From positions 1 to 19,226 of the forward strand of contig CANJQG010000034.1 in assembly GCA_947476405.1 (NCBI GenBank): a stretch of DNA of 19,226 bases. The letters are read 5' to 3'. Origin of the DNA: Thiotrichales bacterium (GTDB taxonomy: Bacteria > Pseudomonadota > Gammaproteobacteria > Francisellales > CACEW01). This document shows positions 15,538 to 19,226 of the stretch, one piece after another (the first letter of the stretch is position 1; every line of letters begins with the position of its first letter). Below the pieces are notes generated by a model that saw nothing but the letters and a program-made list of their open reading frames with translations, searched no databases and was not told where the DNA came from. The position numbers were made by a program, and so were the translations under genes.

Positions 15538-15614
15538 TGGTGGCTATGGGTGGACTCGAACCACCGACCTCAGCATTATGAATGCCGCGCTCTAACCGGC
15601 TGAGCTACATAGCC
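15538..15614 (-). tRNA. tRNA-Met (CAT), elongator type
   Basis: The 77-nt cloverleaf reads on the minus strand. It has a 7-bp acceptor (GGCTATG with CATAGCC), a D-arm with TAGCTCAGCCGGTTAGAGC, an anticodon stem CGGCA/TGCTG around loop TTCATAA (anticodon CAT), a T-arm with GTTCGAGTCC, discriminator A, and an encoded CCA. The acceptor GGCTAYG and body resemble elongator Met tRNA rather than the Ile-CAT (tilS-modified) or initiator species. Confidence 0.95.
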
Positions 15615-15625
15615 GAAGGACGCCT

Positions 15626-15654
15626 ATTATTATCAAAACAGAGAGGCTTGTCAA
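15626..15654 (-). promoter_or_regulatory. Strong promoter of tRNA-Met-rpsP operon
   Basis: Minus strand: consensus TTGACA (15654-15649), a 17-bp spacer and AATAAT (15631-15626), followed by a GC-rich GGCGTCC stretch before the tRNA, as expected for a stringently controlled stable-RNA promoter. Confidence 0.75.
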
Positions 15655-15818
15655 GTTATTTTTATTGATAACAGGGGCTCCCGCTGAAGTCGGATCAAGG
15701 CAAGGTTGCACGAGGGCCAATATGACAGGGAAGCCACAGCCTTGCAAACTGGCTGCCTGATTAAGTTTTAAGATTGTGACATTGAAGAATTGGGGTTAGA
15801 TTTCAAACAATCAGAGGG
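15655..15818. other. Non-coding edge of an old IS remnant
   Basis: Between the tRNA promoter and the stop of the transposase fragment I find no gene. Composition shifts (GGGGCTCCC..., AGCC/GGCT inverted arms around 15740-15760), compatible with a decayed IS end, but no partner inverted repeat is found in the window. Confidence 0.3.
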
Positions 15819-16125
15819 TCATCCTGTGTCGATAATGGGACGAGCCTTTTTAATGCCATAGGCAAGGGAGCGTAAGAATTCATCCCATGTTTCAAATAAA
15901 AAATGATTCAAGTGGCTGCGCCAGGCTGCCCAGAGGCGCGTTTTGGTATGCAATCGCTTTAAAGCGGCCTGGAATAACGGGCAGCAAAGCTGTTGAATTT
16001 GGTCAATTAAAAAAGCCAGCATCATTAAATTCCCCATGACTGTGCTGAGATTTTTATCGCCATGACCAAAGTTGTGTTCAAAATGGTAACCCTGATTCTT
16101 CAATCTATTGTAACGATTCACCGAA
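15819..16125 (-). pseudogene. C-terminal fragment of a DDE transposase
   Basis: About 100 residues remain, ending at TGA 15821-15819. The text NRLKNQGYHFEHNFGHG, then a hydrophobic LMMLAFLIDQIQQLCC helix, then LFQAAL and TRLWAAWRSHL, is the typical end of a large DDE transposase in which the glutamate/His region precedes a helical tail. The frame runs into the left inverted repeat of the neighbouring IS with no start codon of its own, and the N-terminal 300 or so residues are not found on the far side of that IS. The copy was thus truncated by insertion plus deletion, or was already partial. The exact IS family is not certain. Confidence 0.7.
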
Positions 16126-16146
16126 TTACTTGAGAGTCCCGAGTTC
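16126..16146 (+). repeat. IS left inverted repeat
   Basis: This is the exact reverse complement of 17502-17522. It abuts the transposase fragment of the other element. Confidence 0.85.
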
Positions 16147-16151
16147 TCAGT

Positions 16152-16516
16152 CTAATCTTTCGCCTTCTGCGCTTTAGGCTTGGCCGCATCGAGATACTTA
16201 AGCTTTGCGAGCTCAGCGGCGATTTCAGTCCACTCTGAGATAAGCGCCTTAAATTTTTTATACTGATCGACCTGCATTTGAATTTCAGGCAGGACTTCAG
16301 TCCTGATGAAGCGGGAAGAGCTTCGGCCTTTGAGGACGAAGCTGAGCTGGTCATACGGCCCGTGTTTCTGGGGATTCTCAGGATCCCTGCACCGACAATT
16401 TTTTTACCACAAACGCTGTATTGCTTGGATAGGCTGCCCGGATGCATGTCGCCGACGGCAAGTAATTCTTGCTTGATATTAGCGATGCGTTTTTCGATTA
16501 TTTTTTGTGTATTCAT
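16152..16516 (-). pseudogene. IS passenger gene, GSL...CGKxxCRC family, frameshifted
   Basis: The N-terminal frame from ATG 16516 reads MNTQKIIEKRIANIKQ, then GDMHPGSLSKQYSVCGKK. Stepping back one base at the A7 run (16405-16399) gives NCRCRDPENPQKHGPYDQLSF and a helical, Lys-rich tail ending at TAG 16154-16152. The joined protein, about 121 aa, matches a small family (DUF6788-like, from memory) with a PGSL motif and a Cys-GK-x-x-Cys-x-Cys cluster, often seen beside transposases. A missing A in the run, or slippage on it, explains the shift. Function is unknown; the cysteines suggest nucleic-acid or metal binding. Confidence 0.65.
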
Positions 16517-17478
16517 GGTGCTTTGCTTAATGGGATTGAGCATCCGCTCTGACTTTGCAGGCGTGACCAGCTTTGTTCGCGCACTTGGACTCAAGGGCTT
16601 TTATTATAATCGTATCCTGGACTGCCTCCAGGGCTCAGGCATTGATCTTAAGGTGTTAACTGACCTCTGGGTGCGTCTTGTCTTCAAGCTCTTCAGAGAG
16701 CCGCTTCGAGTGAATGGGCGCCTGGTCATACTGGCAGATGGATTCAAAGCGGCCAAAGAAGGCCGCAAAATGCCAGGAGTCAAATCCCTGCATCAGGACT
16801 CGCAGAATAACAGCAAGTCTGAATACATCATGGGGCACTCCTGTCAGGCGGTATCTCTCGTCGTCGCTGCGGGTGAGAGCTTCTTTGCAGTGCCGCTGGT
16901 CAGTCGCATTCATGAAGGCGTAGTCACTTCAAATCGAGATCAAAAAACCTTGCTGGATAAGCTGATTCTACTGGTCAGATCCCTCAAGATTCCAGAGCCA
17001 TTTTATCTGGTGGCTGATGCCTATTACGCCACGGCGAAGGTGATCAAAGGCCTGCCTCTCATTCAAAAATGCCGTGCATGTACTTGGCACTTATTCCTAC
17101 CATTTCTGGATGAAGTCCATGACGCGCATCAAGCAAAAGTCGGGCGATCAGTATCTCCATCACAAGCCTAAAGAATATCGGCAGAGGGTCGCAAAAAAAA
17201 TGGAGGCCTATCATCGTCACATTCAGCTTGGCCTTATTGCTCAAGGACTTTTACAATATCTAGCAGCGACGATGCCTGAACAAGTCTGGCTAAAATTAGG
17301 CTCCTGGATCAGGACCATTCGTAAAGGACGGCCACCTTCTGAGCAAACCGTCTCTATGGCTCTTAGAAACTGCCTTCCAGAGTTTCTCGCAGATTCAAAT
17401 TGCCCTGCAAACTTCAAGAAATTCCTCTTCGATAAAATCGATTTCGGCAGGGCTGAGGGTATCAGGCTTGCAGCTTAG
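16515..17478 (+). pseudogene. DDE transposase with internal deletion
   Basis: The 5' part (frame of 16515 to about 17060) has FAGVTSFVRALGLKG, the first catalytic aspartate in VILADGFK, the conserved GRKMPGVKSLHQ and YIMGHSCQAV blocks, FAVPLVSRIHEG, NRDQKTLLDKL, and the second aspartate in VADAYYA. The 3' part is in another frame: SFKNAVHVLG, YSYHFWMK, DQYLHHKP, YHRHIQLGLIAQGLLQYLA and a C-terminus ending in RLAA at TAG 17478. In intact relatives as I remember them, roughly 100-120 residues separate these parts, including the catalytic Glu just before SFK. That block is gone, so the enzyme is dead. The true N-terminus is also unclear, because the divergent passenger gene starts at the same place. 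Confidence 0.75.
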
Positions 17479-17501
17479 GTGTACAAATAAGCTTGGTGTT
17501 G

Positions 17502-17522
17502 GAACTCGGGACTCTCAAGTAA
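17502..17522 (-). repeat. IS right inverted repeat
   Basis: This perfect 21-bp inverted copy of 16126-16146 lies 54 bp upstream of the ATPase promoter. Confidence 0.85.
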
Positions 17523-17575
17523 ACAACACTGCGCTACAATCAATTTATGAACACTTCACCTTGCTTCACTTAAAA

Positions 17576-17604
17576 TTGACAATTAACCTAATTTAGTTAA
17601 TAAT
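17576..17604 (+). promoter_or_regulatory. ATPase promoter with internal palindrome
   Basis: Consensus TTGACA (17576-17581), a 17-bp spacer and AATAAT (17599-17604). An imperfect 20-bp palindrome (17582-17601, arms ATTAAC and GTTAAT with CTAA/TTAG inside) fills the spacer and reaches the -10, where a repressor would block transcription. Confidence 0.65.
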
Positions 17605-17632
17605 GGTGAAATGATTTAATAGGAGCATTATT

Positions 17633-18859
17633 ATGCAATGGGAGTCATTAGGATTTTCAGCTAACCCCCTCAGTACCGACCCGATCAAACAGGCTACTTT
17701 GCCCTTATATGTTGGACAGGCAGAAGAAATAACCAGATGCCTGAATGTACTCAGTAATCGCAATGCGACACTTATTATAGAAGGGTCTCGTGGAGTGGGG
17801 ACAACCTCATTTGCAAATAGTGTCCGTTTTCGACTACAAAATCAAAAAATGTACCTTACTCCACAAAATGAAATTCGAGTCGAAAAAGGCTGGATGCTTG
17901 AAACCTTACTGGCTGTTGTCATCGCCAATGTCGTACGCGAACTGGAGTTATTCCATCCTGAAGCCGTGCTAACAGATCAAAAATTCCAAAATGCGAAAGC
18001 ACTCTCCATACGCATTGCAGAAGCTTATCGTTCATTTGGTCTTGAAGCATTTGGCGTGGGCGTGAATTATGGTAAAAGTGCAGGAATCAACTCACAGCCT
18101 TTGATTGTTTCATCTGCTGTATTAGGCCACCACCTTGAAGATTTAACCCAAATGATTCAAAGTCTCGGGTACAAACATGGGATCTTAATCCAGCTCAATA
18201 ATTTAGACATTGGCGCAATTCATGATACGGATCACATGCGCTATCTTTTCAACGCCTTGAGAGACTACATCCAAACAGATGGAGTAAGCTGGGTTCTAGT
18301 GGGTGACGTCGGGTTAAGACGTTTCATTGCACAAGAGGTAGATCGATTAGATGATATTATTAGCTATGAAGTGTTAATTGAGGCTTTATCTGAATCTGAA
18401 TTTCTAGAGCTCATTGATAAACGCATTGAGTATTTCAAAAGCAATGCCAAAGCAGAGCTCCCAGTTGATCGGCCAGTACTCTTATATTTGTTTAAAATCA
18501 CAAAGGGGAGATTACGTTATATTTTTGGACTATTAACGCGCTTAATGAGCAGCCTCAGTATTGGCAATTTAACCGATAAAGTCACGCTGGACATTGCAAA
18601 GCCTATGATTATACAACTTGCTAAAGAACGCATTGGCCGAGTAAGTTTGATTCCTACTGAGGAACAATTATTACGGCTCATAGTGACAGAGCGTTCAGTT
18701 CCCCCCAATGTACTTGCAGCAAAAATGGGAAAATCAGCTTCATTTATTTCAAAAATATTGGCTTCCTTGATGGCAGCAAAATTGATCAGCGTCAAAATAG
18801 AGGGGCGTCATAGAATTTATGCTCCTGTTTTAGATGCTGAAATTGCTTATTCTGAGTAA
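17633..18859 (+). CDS. AAA+/Orc-like ATPase with C-terminal winged helix
   Basis: This 408-aa protein is built like an Orc1/Cdc6-type AAA+ ATPase followed by a winged helix. A lead-in (LGFSANPLS, LYVGQAEEI, residues 6-33) precedes a P-loop at 51-59, GSRGVGTTS, in which the usual lysine is Thr57. The Walker B strand (GILIQLNNLD, 183-192) also lacks the usual acidic DE/DD pair. WVLVGD (220-225) fits sensor 1, and KGRLRYIFGLL (291-301) a sensor-2-like helix. Residues about 341-395 form the winged helix (EEQLLRLI, LAAKMGKSASFISKILASL, then a KIEGRHRIY wing). The start ATG 17633 has AGGAG 7 bp upstream. It could be a DNA-binding regulator, plasmid or island maintenance factor, or defence component. 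Cargo between two mobile elements; function unknown. Confidence 0.85.
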   Translation: MQWESLGFSANPLSTDPIKQATLPLYVGQAEEITRCLNVLSNRNATLIIEGSRGVGTTSFANSVRFRLQNQKMYLTPQNEIRVEKGWMLETLLAVVIANVVRELELFHPEAVLTDQKFQNAKALSIRIAEAYRSFGLEAFGVGVNYGKSAGINSQPLIVSSAVLGHHLEDLTQMIQSLGYKHGILIQLNNLDIGAIHDTDHMRYLFNALRDYIQTDGVSWVLVGDVGLRRFIAQEVDRLDDIISYEVLIEALSESEFLELIDKRIEYFKSNAKAELPVDRPVLLYLFKITKGRLRYIFGLLTRLMSSLSIGNLTDKVTLDIAKPMIIQLAKERIGRVSLIPTEEQLLRLIVTERSVPPNVLAAKMGKSASFISKILASLMAAKLISVKIEGRHRIYAPVLDAEIAYSE

Positions 18860-18868
18860 AAATAAATC

Positions 18869-19027
18869 ATGGATATTCCAAATCGCTCTGCAAGAAACTC
18901 TCCCAATGCCATAAAAGATAAACGAGCAATCAATACAATTAAAAATTTACTGAACCTTGAGTTTGTTGATACGGGCAATATCCAACCAGAAGATACTCAT
19001 CCAAGTCATGATAGTGCGACATTTTAA
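18869..19027 (+). CDS. Possible 52-aa partner of the ATPase
   Basis: ATG 18869 lies 9 bp after the ATPase stop and the frame ends at TAA 19027. The 52-aa product is polar: a basic Asn/Arg/Lys-rich first half, a short NTIKNLLNLEF helix near residues 22-32, and an acidic Asp/His-rich tail. There is no good ribosome site, only the GAG of the previous stop region, so translation would depend on coupling. Its stop lies in a stretch (AGTGCGACA) that recurs at the neighbouring IS end, so the ORF may be the cut-off beginning of a longer gene. I do not recognise it. Confidence 0.4.
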   Translation: MDIPNRSARNSPNAIKDKRAINTIKNLLNLEFVDTGNIQPEDTHPSHDSATF

Positions 19028-19082
19028 CTTTGGCGCTACACAATGCATCGCAAATGTTGAAAATAAATTTTAAATAGCGCCG

Positions 19083-19226
19083 ATTCAAGTATGAAGTGCG
19101 ACAAAGGCTGAAAAGCGATCGTTCGATGAATGATTGGAGGATAAAAAGGGTCAGATGAAATATACTCTCAGGTGAGAACTATCAAATAATCACGAGGAGA
19201 GAAAATGCCTAAAGGCTATAATCATC
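19083..19226 (+). mobile_element. Left end of a probable IS30-type element (partial)
   Basis: ATTCAAGTATGAAGTGCGAC at 19083-19102 resembles the terminal inverted repeats of IS30-like elements as I remember them, and lies 122 bp before a transposase-like start. The other end is outside the window, so the repeat cannot be paired here. Confidence 0.4.
19205..19226 (+). CDS. Start of a probable IS30-type transposase (partial)
   Basis: ATG 19205 has an ideal GAGGAG site 4-5 bp upstream and opens MPKGYNH before the window ends. Short basic starts with KGY-x-(H/Q) are common in IS30-family transposases. Only seven codons are visible, so the call rests mainly on the flanking terminal-repeat-like sequence. 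Confidence 0.45.

Larger units (their letters stand above)
16126..17522. mobile_element. Defective 1.4-kb insertion sequence
   Basis: The element is bounded by perfect 21-bp inverted repeats at 16126-16146 and 17502-17522 (core GAGAGTCCCGAGTTC; the outermost six bases TTACTT/AAGTAA also match). Inside are a plus-strand DDE transposase with an internal deletion and, divergently, a frameshifted passenger gene. No direct target duplication is visible outside the repeats, which suggests a later rearrangement or an insertion into already broken DNA. Confidence 0.8.

Noticed and set aside
16278..16514. Long N-terminus of the transposase frame upstream of 16515
   Set aside because: This stretch is antisense to the passenger gene, whose protein is family-like there, so most of the upstream frame is a shadow. 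A short part just before 16515 could still belong to the transposase.
15538..19226. Genomic island integrated at the tRNA-Met gene
   Set aside because: The accessory DNA lies on the 5' (promoter) side of the tRNA, no integrase gene is present, and no repeat of the tRNA 3' end is seen.
1..19226. CRISPR array, riboswitch, rRNA or replication origin
   Set aside because: I saw no regularly spaced direct repeats, no recognisable riboswitch leader, no rRNA and no origin-like cluster of DnaA boxes. This was checked by eye only.

Overview
The window reads as a chromosomal segment of a gammaproteobacterium of moderate to low GC. The signs are a gamma-type Fis, an E. coli-class glutamate-cysteine ligase, an M17 aminopeptidase with PepA ligand spacing, and short intergenic gaps. 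A Legionellales-like lineage is plausible, but this is inference from gene content and style, not a phylogeny.

Positions 1-4310: the tail of a possible plus-strand gene; then minus-strand ftsY with a coupled small membrane protein; a plus-strand 94-aa ORF fired from a promoter that overlaps the ftsY promoter face to face; a minus-strand nagK-nagA pair for N-acetylglucosamine use or cell-wall recycling; and fis, divergent from nagK, with its own promoter and terminator.

Positions 4339-8341: a tightly packed minus-strand cluster transcribed aroE > aroK > M17 leucyl aminopeptidase > gshA (shikimate pathway, peptide turnover, glutathione synthesis). Next come a plus-strand hotdog thioesterase and an unrecognised 227-aa minus-strand gene with a good promoter. 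A 34-bp copy of the thioesterase 3' end lies just upstream of valS and supplies the valS -35 box. valS is translationally coupled to a small secreted protein.

Positions 12855-15654: a minus-strand transcription unit, tRNA-Met > rpsP > rimM > xth > PIG-V-like membrane glycosyltransferase, from a strong promoter (TTGACA-17-AATAAT). The usual trmD-rplS partners are missing after rimM.

Positions 15655-19226: accessory DNA. It holds a C-terminal scrap of one transposase; an internally deleted IS of about 1.4 kb with 21-bp perfect inverted ends, which carries a broken DDE transposase and a divergent frameshifted GSL/CGK-type passenger gene; a two-gene unit (an AAA+/winged-helix ATPase whose Walker A lysine is Thr, plus a 52-aa ORF) with a palindrome in its promoter; and the left end of what looks like an IS30-type element running off the edge. 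The ATPase unit is the best candidate for something undescribed. The rest is mostly housekeeping with a few neat overlaps.
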